A stretch of DNA of 11,074 nt from JBDRMN01 sp043812055 (GTDB taxonomy: Bacteria; Patescibacteriota; Gracilibacteria; JAHISY01), in contig JBDRMN010000007.1 of the NCBI GenBank assembly GCA_043812055.1, forward strand, positions 1 to 11,074, read 5' to 3'. The notes below the pieces were generated by a model. That model was not told the origin of the DNA, ran no database searches, and saw only the letters and a list, made by a program, of their open reading frames with translations. Positions within the stretch are counted from its first letter, which is position 1, and every line of letters begins with the position of its first letter. Below are positions 1 through 5,647 of this stretch, one piece after another. The position numbers were made by a program, and so were the translations under genes.

Positions 1-2
1 TT

Positions 3-2390
3 GTTTCCACAGTAGAACCTGAACACCAGGTTGCTGGCTTAATAAAAGAAATAAAAGAAAAAGGGAAATACAAAAACGTTCATTTTTTTGGGCCAAAGAA
101 AATAATTGAACTTTTAATTGCATCAGACAGAATCGAAGAAATCAAAGGGTCATCTTTGGTGACAAAAAAGATATTGGCAATTACTTATTTCGGGGATTTT
201 TATATATTTCTGACCGCAGACGCAGGAATAGTCGTACCGAACAAATTTTTAGTTTTTAATGCAAAAAATGGAGAACCAGTTATTGAAGAAAGCTTAATCG
301 AAGATTTACAGTCGGAAATATCAGAAATTAAGGACATCATGCCAGCGCAACAGGGTGTGTTAACTGGCACAACAGACAAGATTCAAAGTCAGGATATACA
401 GAGTGTGGCCGAGGTACCCGAAAGCAATGACTGGAGTGACTATCTTCCAGCATCTAGCAAGCATTTTGTTGGGAGAAAAGATATTAAAAAATCAATATTC
501 TCCCTCTTTGAAAGAGTTATCTCTAAGGAAGACTCACGCAGAGTTTTTTACATTGAAGGTAAATCGGGATGGGGTAAGAGCTCAATAGCTGTAGATTTAC
601 GTGGTGTAGTCAGAAAGAATCCAGACCTAAAGAATAAATATCTTGTTTTCGCTGTTGATTCTCGCAGTGCACTTTCTAATAATTTTGTTGCTTTAGTTTT
701 TGAAAAAATGCTTGATGAGGTTGCCAGCAGTAAATTTCTGGCAATTAACCCTCGCGAAATAAAAATTGCATCATCATTTGATGTTCTTAGCTCGGACTCA
801 GTGGAGAAATTTTTATTAGAGCTGGAAAAAAGTGGTAAGTCTATAATAATAATATTTGACCAGTTCGAGGATGTATTTAGAATCGAGGAACTTTTCAAAT
901 CTTTTTATAAATTTTTAACAGACGTAAAATCACGAAAATCCAACTTATTAATCGGATTTTCTTGGAAAACAGAAACGAATATCCCTATAGAGAGCCCTGC
1001 TTATAGTCTTTGGCAACAAGCAAAGGGAGATGCTCTTAGGATTAGTGTTCCTCGGTTCAACGCTAAAGAGGTTAGTGCTATCATCAAACAGCTTGAGGAA
1101 GAAATTGGTCAAAAAATAGGCAACGAGTTAGAGAATAAGCTTAAAGAAATTTCCCAAGGATTTCCCTGGTTTATTAAGAAGTTGTGTATTCATGTCTATT
1201 TTCAGATAAAAAGTGGCATTTCCGAGGAGACACTGTTAGAGCAAGAGCTTAATGTCGAGCAGCTTTTTAAGAAAGATCTTGAACGGTTAAGTCCTGAAGA
1301 GGCTGAATCCCTGTGTTACATCGCAAAAAAAGGATACGACGGAACATCATTTGATGTTTCTGAGGTTGATGATGCAATTAGCTCCAAAGTGATTGATTGT
1401 CTTGTAGATAAGAGGTTAATTATCAAATCAGGATTAAAATACAATGTTTTTTGGGATATATTTAGAGACTATTTAGTGACCGATGAAGTTCCGCCAATTG
1501 GTGAGAGTTACATTTTGAGACAATCTCCAAATACGTGTGGAGATTTATTTTTGCTATTAGAACAAGGTAAAAGCGTAGATGAATTAAGGACGCTGTTGCC
1601 GAATGCTCCAACTACAAAAACTATTTGGAACCAATTAAGAGACTTGATTGCACTTGGGCTTGTCACCAAGAGCCAAAATGGAAAGTTTAAATTCTCAGAT
1701 GTAGGTGTTTCGGTAGCCAAGAGCGGCTTTAAAGAATTCTTAAAAAATAAATTCGAGAAGCACTCCGTCTATCTTAAAATGAAGAAGGTTCCTAATAAAA
1801 AATTGAATCATAAAGTAGTCACGGATTGCTTAAAAGAAACCTTCAGGGCCATTGACGCCAAAGACAAAACTTGGGATTTTTATACCTACACCTTGATGGC
1901 ATGGTTTAGTTTTGCAGGTTTAGATTTAGGACTAAAGCATTTTGGTAGACGCCACTTTAGAACATCTCCTGAAAAAATCTTTATTAATGTAGCTCCGAAA
2001 AAAGCTTTTGATGTTCTAATAAAAATAAAAGATGGTCAGGAAATTAATCGCGATCGTAAAAATTCTTATAATCGCAAAGCGCTTGCTGTTTTGGCGGCTC
2101 TTGGACTAATTAGTCATTCTGATAATAAGAATTTTATCTTAACGGAAGAAGGTAAAAATATTTTTTCTTCCGAAGATGCAATTAGTGAATTTTGCTCAAT
2201 TGCGCTAGAGATACCAAAAATTCAGAGTGTCTTCGAGTTTGTTCAGTCTAATAAGAAATGCTCTGTCAATGATATTCTCAACAACTTAAGCGAATTATTT
2301 TCTGGAATTAAAGAAGAGTCGTCAAAAAAACAACAAGCTAGTGTTCTTAATGGTTGGGCAAAATTTATACTTAAGAATAAAAAGGGCTGA
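3..2390 (+). CDS. STAND-family P-loop NTPase, probable defence protein (5' end outside window)
   Basis: The reading frame is open from base 3, giving 795 visible residues, so the TTG at 156 is not a convincing start. The first ~140 visible residues are an unrecognised alpha/beta region, perhaps the end of an effector domain. Then come FVGRKDI, a Walker A loop GKSGWGKS (558-581) and a Walker B strand ending FDQFED (855-872). The DQFED pattern after a hydrophobic strand is typical of novel STAND (nSTAND-like) ATPases, which in bacteria are often phage sensors coupled to a nuclease or other effector. The region after the NTPase contains winged-helix-like segments; no TPR array is obvious. The gene is visibly AT-rich compared with uvrB and efp, which fits horizontal transfer. 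It converges on the queA operon. The NTPase call is firm; a defence role is family-based inference, and the effector and sensor domains are unidentified. Confidence 0.85.
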   Translation, partial: VSTVEPEHQVAGLIKEIKEKGKYKNVHFFGPKKIIELLIASDRIEEIKGSSLVTKKILAITYFGDFYIFLTADAGIVVPNKFLVFNAKNGEPVIEESLIEDLQSEISEIKDIMPAQQGVLTGTTDKIQSQDIQSVAEVPESNDWSDYLPASSKHFVGRKDIKKSIFSLFERVISKEDSRRVFYIEGKSGWGKSSIAVDLRGVVRKNPDLKNKYLVFAVDSRSALSNNFVALVFEKMLDEVASSKFLAINPREIKIASSFDVLSSDSVEKFLLELEKSGKSIIIIFDQFEDVFRIEELFKSFYKFLTDVKSRKSNLLIGFSWKTETNIPIESPAYSLWQQAKGDALRISVPRFNAKEVSAIIKQLEEEIGQKIGNELENKLKEISQGFPWFIKKLCIHVYFQIKSGISEETLLEQELNVEQLFKKDLERLSPEEAESLCYIAKKGYDGTSFDVSEVDDAISSKVIDCLVDKRLIIKSGLKYNVFWDIFRDYLVTDEVPPIGESYILRQSPNTCGDLFLLLEQGKSVDELRTLLPNAPTTKTIWNQLRDLIALGLVTKSQNGKFKFSDVGVSVAKSGFKEFLKNKFEKHSVYLKMKKVPNKKLNHKVVTDCLKETFRAIDAKDKTWDFYTYTLMAWFSFAGLDLGLKHFGRRHFRTSPEKIFINVAPKKAFDVLIKIKDGQEINRDRKNSYNRKALAVLAALGLISHSDNKNFILTEEGKNIFSSEDAISEFCSIALEIPKIQSVFEFVQSNKKCSVNDILNNLSELFSGIKEESSKKQQASVLNGWAKFILKNKKG

Positions 2391-2400
2391 AGTAACCCTT
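2382..2400 (-). terminator. Weak intrinsic terminator for the queA operon
   Basis: Read on the minus strand, AAGGG, a 9-nt loop and CCCTT form a 5-bp hairpin followed by a T-rich tract. It lies just beyond the stop of the 51-codon ORF and overlaps the stop of the convergent STAND gene. The stem is short, so this is tentative. Confidence 0.3.
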
Positions 2401-2439
2401 CCCCTTCTCCTGTCTGTACTCTCGACAAACAATCTTACT

Positions 2440-2595
2440 TCAAACTACCATTTCCGCTTCCTGGGCCTTTTTGATCTTTTCAAGTAGATGGTCCTCCAGA
2501 CACCTTATTCTTGGGTTTCGAGCTGGGTTTCTTCGCAAAACATGATCAAATGAAAATAAATAGTAACCTAACCGTTCTTCCTCACCACGCTTCAT
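2440..2595 (-). CDS. Small hypothetical protein, 51 aa, overlapping the queA stop
   Basis: The ATG (2595-2593) overlaps the queA TGA in an ATGA arrangement, so translation could be coupled to queA. The 51-residue product starts MKRGEEERLGYYLFSFDHVL, continues with an Arg/Asn/Pro-rich stretch (RRNPARNPRIR) and ends in a charged, probably helical segment (CLEDHLLEKIKKAQEAEMVV). Composition looks protein-like, with amphipathic charge spacing and no low-complexity sequence. I recognise no family. It could be a genuine small partner, or the remnant of a longer gene cut off by the arrival of the STAND locus. The ATGA junction is the main argument that it is translated. Confidence 0.42.
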   Translation of the reverse strand: MKRGEEERLGYYLFSFDHVLRRNPARNPRIRCLEDHLLEKIKKAQEAEMVV

Positions 2596-3644
2596 ACCAA
2601 CAGCATCCCATCACCAAAACTATAAAAGCGGTATTTTTCTTTTTTAGCCGTCTCATAAAGCTCGAGAATCTTCTCTCTGCCAATGAACGCCGCGACAAGC
2701 ATGATCAGCGTTGATTTCGGCAAATGGAAGTTCGTCAGCATGCCGTCGATAAATTTAAATTTGCGGCCGGGATAGATGAAGATGTCTGTTTCGCCAGACT
2801 GCGGTACGAGTTTCCCCTTTTTCGTACAGCTCTCCAGCACCCGACAGCTCGTACTCCCCACTGCGATAATTCTCCGTCCGGCTTTTTTACAGACGTTCAG
2901 TCTTTTAGCAACACTCTCCGACAGCACGAAGAATTCTGAGTGCATCTCATGATCTTCAACCCGTGCACTCTTCACCGGCGCGAAAGTACCCAATCCCACG
3001 TGCAACGTGAGCTTTTCGACAGTAATTCCCCTGGCTTTCAGCTTCCGGAAAACTCGCGGGGTGAAGTGCAGCCCTGCCGTCGGCGCCGCGACCGATCCCG
3101 CCTTGTCGGCGTAAACCGTCTGATATTGCGGAACCTTTTGCTTCTCTTGATGAATGTAGGGTGGCAACGGCGTCGCCCCGTACTTTTCTAAAGCTTCTTC
3201 AAAACTTTTCGAACTTGCCCTCCGAAGCCTTGGCGAAGGAGGGTGAAACTTAATCACTCGCTCCCCACTTTCCAAGACCTCCAGCACCTCTCCCGAGAAA
3301 TCTTTAGCAATCGTAAACGTAGCACCGGGTTGAAAATGTTTCCCACCTCTGACTAAGCATTCCCAAACTTGAAACGTGGAGCCTGAAACGTGAAACCCAG
3401 ATTTCTTCACCAAAAAAACTTCTCTTCCTTCTTTCGTCCTCAATCTCGCTGAAATCACCTTCGTATCATTGACCACTAAAACATCGCCTGGTCGCAATAT
3501 CTCCGGCAGCTCGGAAAAGTTGTGATGCTCGACTTTCCCAGTCCCCCGGTCATAGACAAGTAGCTTCGACGAATCCCGCGGGCTTGCGGGCTTCTGAGCA
3601 ATAAAACTTTTCGGCAGGTGGTAATCAAAGTCGCTTGTTTTCAT
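2592..3644 (-). CDS. queA: S-adenosylmethionine:tRNA ribosyltransferase-isomerase QueA
   Basis: QueA moves the ribosyl part of SAM onto preQ1 at position 34 of GUN-anticodon tRNAs, giving epoxyqueuosine. The 350-residue protein has the usual length and landmarks: FDYHLPKSFIAQKP and PRDSSKLLV at the N terminus, RPGDVLVVNDTKV near residue 51, GATPLPPYI near 156, AGSVAAPTAGLHFT near 182, LHVGLGTFAPV near 214 and TNFHLPKSTLIMLVAAF near 304. Residues ~135-146 (PSPRLRRASS) have no counterpart I know in the family and are encoded by a palindromic element. The ATG overlaps the TGA of the upstream toxin-like gene (ATGA), so queA probably depends on that operon's promoter and translation. A damaged duplicate of its first codons lies at 4348-4394. 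Confidence 0.97.
   Translation of the reverse strand: MKTSDFDYHLPKSFIAQKPASPRDSSKLLVYDRGTGKVEHHNFSELPEILRPGDVLVVNDTKVISARLRTKEGREVFLVKKSGFHVSGSTFQVWECLVRGGKHFQPGATFTIAKDFSGEVLEVLESGERVIKFHPPSPRLRRASSKSFEEALEKYGATPLPPYIHQEKQKVPQYQTVYADKAGSVAAPTAGLHFTPRVFRKLKARGITVEKLTLHVGLGTFAPVKSARVEDHEMHSEFFVLSESVAKRLNVCKKAGRRIIAVGSTSCRVLESCTKKGKLVPQSGETDIFIYPGRKFKFIDGMLTNFHLPKSTLIMLVAAFIGREKILELYETAKKEKYRFYSFGDGMLLV
3218..3243. repeat. Palindromic element inserted in frame in queA
   Basis: This 26-nt element folds as a 6-bp stem (CCCTCC/GGAGGG), a symmetric GAA/GAA internal loop, a 3-bp GCC/GGC stem and a TT tip. It encodes PSPRLRRASS between the RVIKFH strand and the conserved SFEEALEKYGATPLPPYI segment, at a point where typical QueA proteins run straight on. 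The reading frame is kept. I recall closely similar palindromes scattered in Patescibacteria genomes, including inside genes, but cannot check that here. Confidence 0.65.
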
Positions 3645-3649
3645 TTCAG
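3594..3649. repeat. Direct repeat, queA 5' end, functional copy
   Basis: The segment 3598-3649 matches 4348-4399 at an exact offset of 750 bp with 3 mismatches in 52. It spans the queA start codon and the first 15 or so codons. Two of the three differences are synonymous (CAC/CAT, CTG/TTG) and one changes Asp5 to Asn. Similarity resumes as CTGAGCA on the far side of a 7-nt insertion in the other copy. The pair brackets the toxin-antitoxin genes. Confidence 0.9.
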
Positions 3650-4015
3650 CTCTATTGTTTCAAATTCTCCCTGCTCTAAATCTCTCGTTGCCAGTTCAAG
3701 GTTTTTATTAATCGTAGCTACAAAAACTCGGTTTCGGGGCGTAATGTTCTTACCAACTTTGTCGTCCTTACGACGGATTAGCAGAGGGGTGATTTGGTCG
3801 TTTATAACCTGCACCAGGAAAACCGCTCGCCCGGCAGATGTCTTGCTTGTTAGATAGATTTTGAAATAACGGCAATTCGGTGGTGCTCCGGAAATTTTTA
3901 CACCAAGGCCGCTTTTTACTTTTTGGGCCGCCTTGACAATCGTCTCAAACGGAAAATCCTTCAGGAGCGGGATTATTTCATTAGCTACGATTGAGGCCGG
4001 TAGCAAAAGCTGCAT
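3641..4015 (-). CDS. RelE/ParE-like toxin candidate of a two-gene module
   Basis: This 124-residue basic protein starts at an ATG that overlaps the stop of the upstream antitoxin-like gene (TAATG) and ends in the ATGA that starts queA. The C-terminal half has strands around KTSAGRAVFLVQVINDQITPL, then the charged LLIRRKDDKVGKN and a final ATRDLEQGEFETI helix. This resembles the compact RelE/ParE or HigB-type mRNA interferase fold. The N-terminal ~40 residues look helical. The toxin assignment rests on size, basic character, gene order and the RHH protein upstream. I see no diagnostic active-site motif, so the exact toxin family and its target are open. An alternative is a non-toxic small partner of the RHH regulator. 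Confidence 0.55.
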   Translation of the reverse strand: MQLLLPASIVANEIIPLLKDFPFETIVKAAQKVKSGLGVKISGAPPNCRYFKIYLTSKTSAGRAVFLVQVINDQITPLLIRRKDDKVGKNITPRNRVFVATINKNLELATRDLEQGEFETIELK

Positions 4016-4254
4016 TATTTTTTAGTCTTTAGCGCTACCCGCGCTGCTTTCGCAAAACGTTGGCTCCGCAATACGGTACTGCGAGGCATCTTGATCTCTA
4101 CCGGCGCCGAGATCGTGACTTCTCCTCTCCTCGCAAAATCACGCAAAACCGACTTCACGACAAAAGTTAGTGACACACCGACAGCATCGGCCTTTTTGCG
4201 CGCCGGTTGCCAGGTTTCGTTGGCGATTCGAAAATTACGAATGGAAGTAGGCAT
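4015..4254 (-). CDS. Ribbon-helix-helix antitoxin-like protein
   Basis: The 79-residue product begins MPTSIRNFRIANETWQPARK, a beta-strand followed by a helix, continues with a second helix VSLTFVVKSVLRDFARRGE, and ends with a basic tail rich in Arg and Lys. This layout matches MetJ/Arc-type (RHH) antitoxins of the RelB/DinJ sort, which bind their own promoter as dimers and neutralise the downstream toxin with a C-terminal tail. The gene lies first in the operon and overlaps the toxin-like gene by one base, the usual antitoxin-first order. Autoregulation at the promoter just upstream is expected from the family. There is no clear Shine-Dalgarno sequence. Confidence 0.6.
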   Translation of the reverse strand: MPTSIRNFRIANETWQPARKKADAVGVSLTFVVKSVLRDFARRGEVTISAPVEIKMPRSTVLRSQRFAKAARVALKTKK

Positions 4255-4277
4255 GTTTATGATTTTAAGCTAATTCA

Positions 4278-4306
4278 ATTTTACATAAAGTTATACTGTA
4301 AAGCAA
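4278..4306 (-). promoter_or_regulatory. Predicted promoter of the antitoxin-toxin-queA operon
   Basis: On the minus strand, TTGCTT (4306-4301), a 17-bp spacer and TAAAAT (4283-4278) resemble a sigma70 promoter about 25 bp before the antitoxin start codon. The promoter lies between the TA genes and the decayed queA copy, so it may have arrived with the cassette. Confidence 0.45.
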
Positions 4307-4394
4307 ATGTATTTACAGGTAAAAAAGAGCGGCAAACTGAGCATTGCGCAATAAAACTTTTCGGCAAATGGTAATCAAAGTTGCTTGTTTTCAT
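4281..4394 (-). pseudogene. Truncated duplicate of the queA 5' end
   Basis: From the ATG at 4394 the minus strand reads MKTSNFDYHLPKSFIAQ, matching the QueA N terminus with Asp5 changed to Asn, then diverges to CSVCRSFLPV and stops at 4281. A 7-nt insertion relative to intact queA (creating the palindrome ATTGCGCAAT at 4343-4352) breaks the frame after codons for IA. Only 4348-4394 is queA-derived. It is the leftover or duplicated target end produced when the two-gene module became placed in front of queA. Confidence 0.8.
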
Positions 4395-4428
4395 TTCAGA
4401 GATTCTAACGCACAACTAAAAAACTGCA

Positions 4429-4437
4429 TGCTAAAAT
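4429..4437 (+). promoter_or_regulatory. Extended -10 box ahead of the first tRNA-like copy
   Basis: TGCTAAAAT is an extended -10 motif. The TAAAAT hexamer ends 12 bp before the GGGCCCG of the first tRNA-like copy, the same distance as the TAAAAT before the intact tRNA. No good -35 is visible. It would drive a transcript that starts at the tRNA-like segment and enters the GIY-YIG gene. Confidence 0.4.
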
Positions 4438-4448
4438 CCAAGCATCTC

Positions 4449-4496
4449 GGGCCCGTAGAGCCGAAGGCTGGGCTTTGCCCCTCAGTGGTTAGAGCA
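4449..4496 (+). repeat. Interrupted tRNA 5'-part copy 1, with 22-nt twin-hairpin insert
   Basis: GGGCCCGTAG (4449-4458) and CTCAGTGGTTAGAGCA (4481-4496) are identical to the first 26 bases of the tRNA at 4826, but a 22-nt insert separates them between tRNA positions 10 and 11. The insert is two perfect 4-bp, 3-nt-loop hairpins, AGCC-GAA-GGCT and GGGC-TTT-GCCC. The copy stops before the anticodon stem; the GIY-YIG start codon follows 6 nt later. Confidence 0.9.
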
Positions 4497-4501
4497 CAAT
4501 T

Positions 4502-4783
4502 ATGTATTCTGTTTATATTTTAAAAAGCACTGCGAAAAATTATCACTACATTGGAGTAACTCAAGATATGGAAAAAAGATTAAAGGAACATAATAGTGGA
4601 CACTCCAAATCAACAAAGCCTTACAAGCCTTTTGAAGTTATCTACACTGAAAAATTTAAAAGCAAAAAGGGTGCACACAAAAGAGAATTTCATCTAAAAT
4701 CAACGAAAGGCTACTCTGAAAAAGTAGCCATCCTATCTCGGGCCCGTAGGGGCAAAGCCCGGACTTCGTCCCTCAGTGGTTAG
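4502..4783 (+). CDS. Single-domain GIY-YIG nuclease
   Basis: The 93-residue product has the GIY-YIG core: YSVYILKS at the N terminus, then YHYIGVTQDMEKRLKEHNSG with the conserved Tyr-Ile-Gly and catalytic-type Arg, and the later HKREFHLKSTKG helix with the metal-binding Glu. This is the short YhbQ/UPF0213-like form without a DNA-binding domain. Such domains cut DNA and occur in homing endonucleases and UvrC. The last ~14 residues (ARRGKARTSSLSG) are translated from the second interrupted tRNA copy, so the native protein was probably shorter or the end was captured. There is no Shine-Dalgarno; a tRNA-like copy ends 6 nt before the ATG. Gene and flanks together look like a mobile cassette at a tRNA locus. 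Its target is unknown. Confidence 0.88.
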   Translation: MYSVYILKSTAKNYHYIGVTQDMEKRLKEHNSGHSKSTKPYKPFEVIYTEKFKSKKGAHKREFHLKSTKGYSEKVAILSRARRGKARTSSLSG

Positions 4784-4787
4784 AGCA
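4740..4787 (+). repeat. Interrupted tRNA 5'-part copy 2, insert in opposite orientation
   Basis: GGGCCCGTAG (4740-4749) and CTCAGTGGTTAGAGCA (4772-4787) again match the tRNA, with 22 nt inserted at the same point: GGGC-AAA-GCCC and GGAC-TTC-GTCC. The first hairpin is the exact reverse complement of the second hairpin of copy 1, so the inserts face opposite ways. The bases after this copy (GTCGGCTCTTTC) only loosely resemble the tRNA anticodon arm. The copy overlaps the 3' end of the GIY-YIG gene, including its stop codon. Confidence 0.9.
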
Positions 4788-4808
4788 GTCGGCTCTTTCA
4801 AATTACGT

Positions 4809-4814
4809 TAAAAT
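4809..4814 (+). promoter_or_regulatory. -10 box of the tRNA gene
   Basis: TAAAAT ends 12 bp before the first base of the mature tRNA, giving a start point a few bases upstream of it. A matching -35 is not evident. The same hexamer and spacing precede tRNA-like copy 1. Confidence 0.4.
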
Positions 4815-4825
4815 CTCTTCAGTTC

Positions 4826-4901
4826 GGGCCCGTAGCTCAGTGGTTAGAGCAGTTCGCTCATAACGAATTGGTCCTTGGTTCAAGTCCAAGCGGGCCCACC
4901 A
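4826..4901 (+). tRNA. tRNA with CAT anticodon, probably tRNA-Ile2 (lysidine type)
   Basis: The 76-nt sequence folds fully: acceptor GGGCCCG/CGGGCCC, D stem GCTC/GAGC, anticodon stem GTTCG/CGAAT with loop CTCATAA (anticodon CAT), T stem CTTGG/CCAAG with loop TTCAAGT, discriminator A and encoded CCA. The acceptor is fully paired and the anticodon stem lacks three G-C pairs, so it is not the initiator. The D arm and the TTGGTC...TTCAAGTCCA half resemble tRNA-Ile2 as I remember it from E. coli more than elongator tRNA-Met. If so, C34 must be converted to lysidine by TilS to read AUA. Elongator Met remains possible. Its 5' third is duplicated twice upstream, around the GIY-YIG gene. Confidence 0.95.
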
Positions 4902-4948
4902 TTAAAGCATCATGAGCAGCTAGATAAAAAAACACTTGAGCAGCTTGT

Positions 4949-5638
4949 ATGATTCAGCCTGCCTTTACAATTCAGGATATTAAATATTCGGTGGATGAAC
5001 CGATGTTTTTACGTGCACAAAAATTGTTTGAAGCTGGAAAAGTACAAAACATAGATGAGGGACCAAACGGCTACACCGCCACCGTTCAAGGAACATCTCC
5101 ATATCAAGTTAGTCTCTCGCGAAAAGATATCGATCGCGGCTATTGCGACTGCTACATGGGACAAAATGACCAGTTGTGTAAACACATGCTGGCACTCGGT
5201 TTGGCTGTACTGCATTTAAGCGGAAAAATTGAGGAAACAAAAGAATATTCTCCTGATAATCTCGAAGAGGTAAAACGGCTGGTTGCACAAGGTATGCGCA
5301 AAATTAAACCCTACAACGGCCCCTCGAAAATCTGGTTTAGCTATCAGCGAGAGCTGGATGTTGGATCTGGTATTATTGAGGAGGCAATCAAAAACCTGCC
5401 AGCCAGCAAAGAAAATGCCAAATATATTTGGGCGCTGGTCTTAAAGCTCAGCAAAAAACTTTCTCATGGTCGCATAGACGATTCCAATGGCACAGTTGGA
5501 AATTGTATTTCCTCATTGGTCGAGCAGTGTGGACAATATGCCCAGAAAAATCCTGATCTAAAACCAATGATCCAAAAATTCACAGAAGACGATACTGGTT
5601 TTGGTTTTGAAGAAGAATTGAGCGAGATTATCTCGTAG
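4949..5638 (+). CDS. SWIM zinc-finger domain protein
   Basis: The 229-residue protein carries a SWIM motif CxC-X8-CxH at Cys66, Cys68, Cys77 and His79 (YCDCYMG...LCKHMLALGLAVLHL). SWIM fingers bind DNA or protein partners and occur in SNF2 helicase-associated proteins, MuDR-type transposases and stand-alone bacterial proteins. The N-terminal part (LRAQKLFEAGKVQNI...YTATVQGTSPYQVSLS) is the usual strand-rich lead-in. The C-terminal ~130 residues look helical and I do not recognise them. There is no ATPase or nuclease domain. The gene starts 47 bp after the tRNA and converges on the next gene with 9 bp between stops. It lies between the tRNA and a tRNA 3'-end-like remnant, so it may be cargo of an integration at the tRNA. 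Role unknown. Confidence 0.82.
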   Translation: MIQPAFTIQDIKYSVDEPMFLRAQKLFEAGKVQNIDEGPNGYTATVQGTSPYQVSLSRKDIDRGYCDCYMGQNDQLCKHMLALGLAVLHLSGKIEETKEYSPDNLEEVKRLVAQGMRKIKPYNGPSKIWFSYQRELDVGSGIIEEAIKNLPASKENAKYIWALVLKLSKKLSHGRIDDSNGTVGNCISSLVEQCGQYAQKNPDLKPMIQKFTEDDTGFGFEEELSEIIS

Positions 5639-5647
5639 ATATCTAAG

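Noticed and set aside
156..158. TTG at 156 as the start of the STAND gene
   Set aside because: The frame stays open and protein-like for 51 codons upstream to the window edge; the true start is outside.
3570..3590. CCCGC/GCGGG hairpin near the start of queA as an inserted element
   Set aside because: It encodes QKPASPRDSS, which aligns with the normal QueA N terminus, so nothing is inserted there.
4502..4783. GIY-YIG ORF as a UvrC fragment belonging with uvrB
   Set aside because: It is a complete short single-domain form on the other strand, with no UVR, RNase H-like or helix-hairpin-helix parts.
4449..4787. The two tRNA-like copies as additional tRNA genes
   Set aside because: They have only the acceptor 5' strand and D arm, broken by an insert, with no matching anticodon stem, T arm or 3' acceptor strand.
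4826..4901. Initiator tRNA-Met
   Set aside because: Position 1 pairs with 72 and the anticodon stem lacks the three consecutive G-C pairs of initiators.
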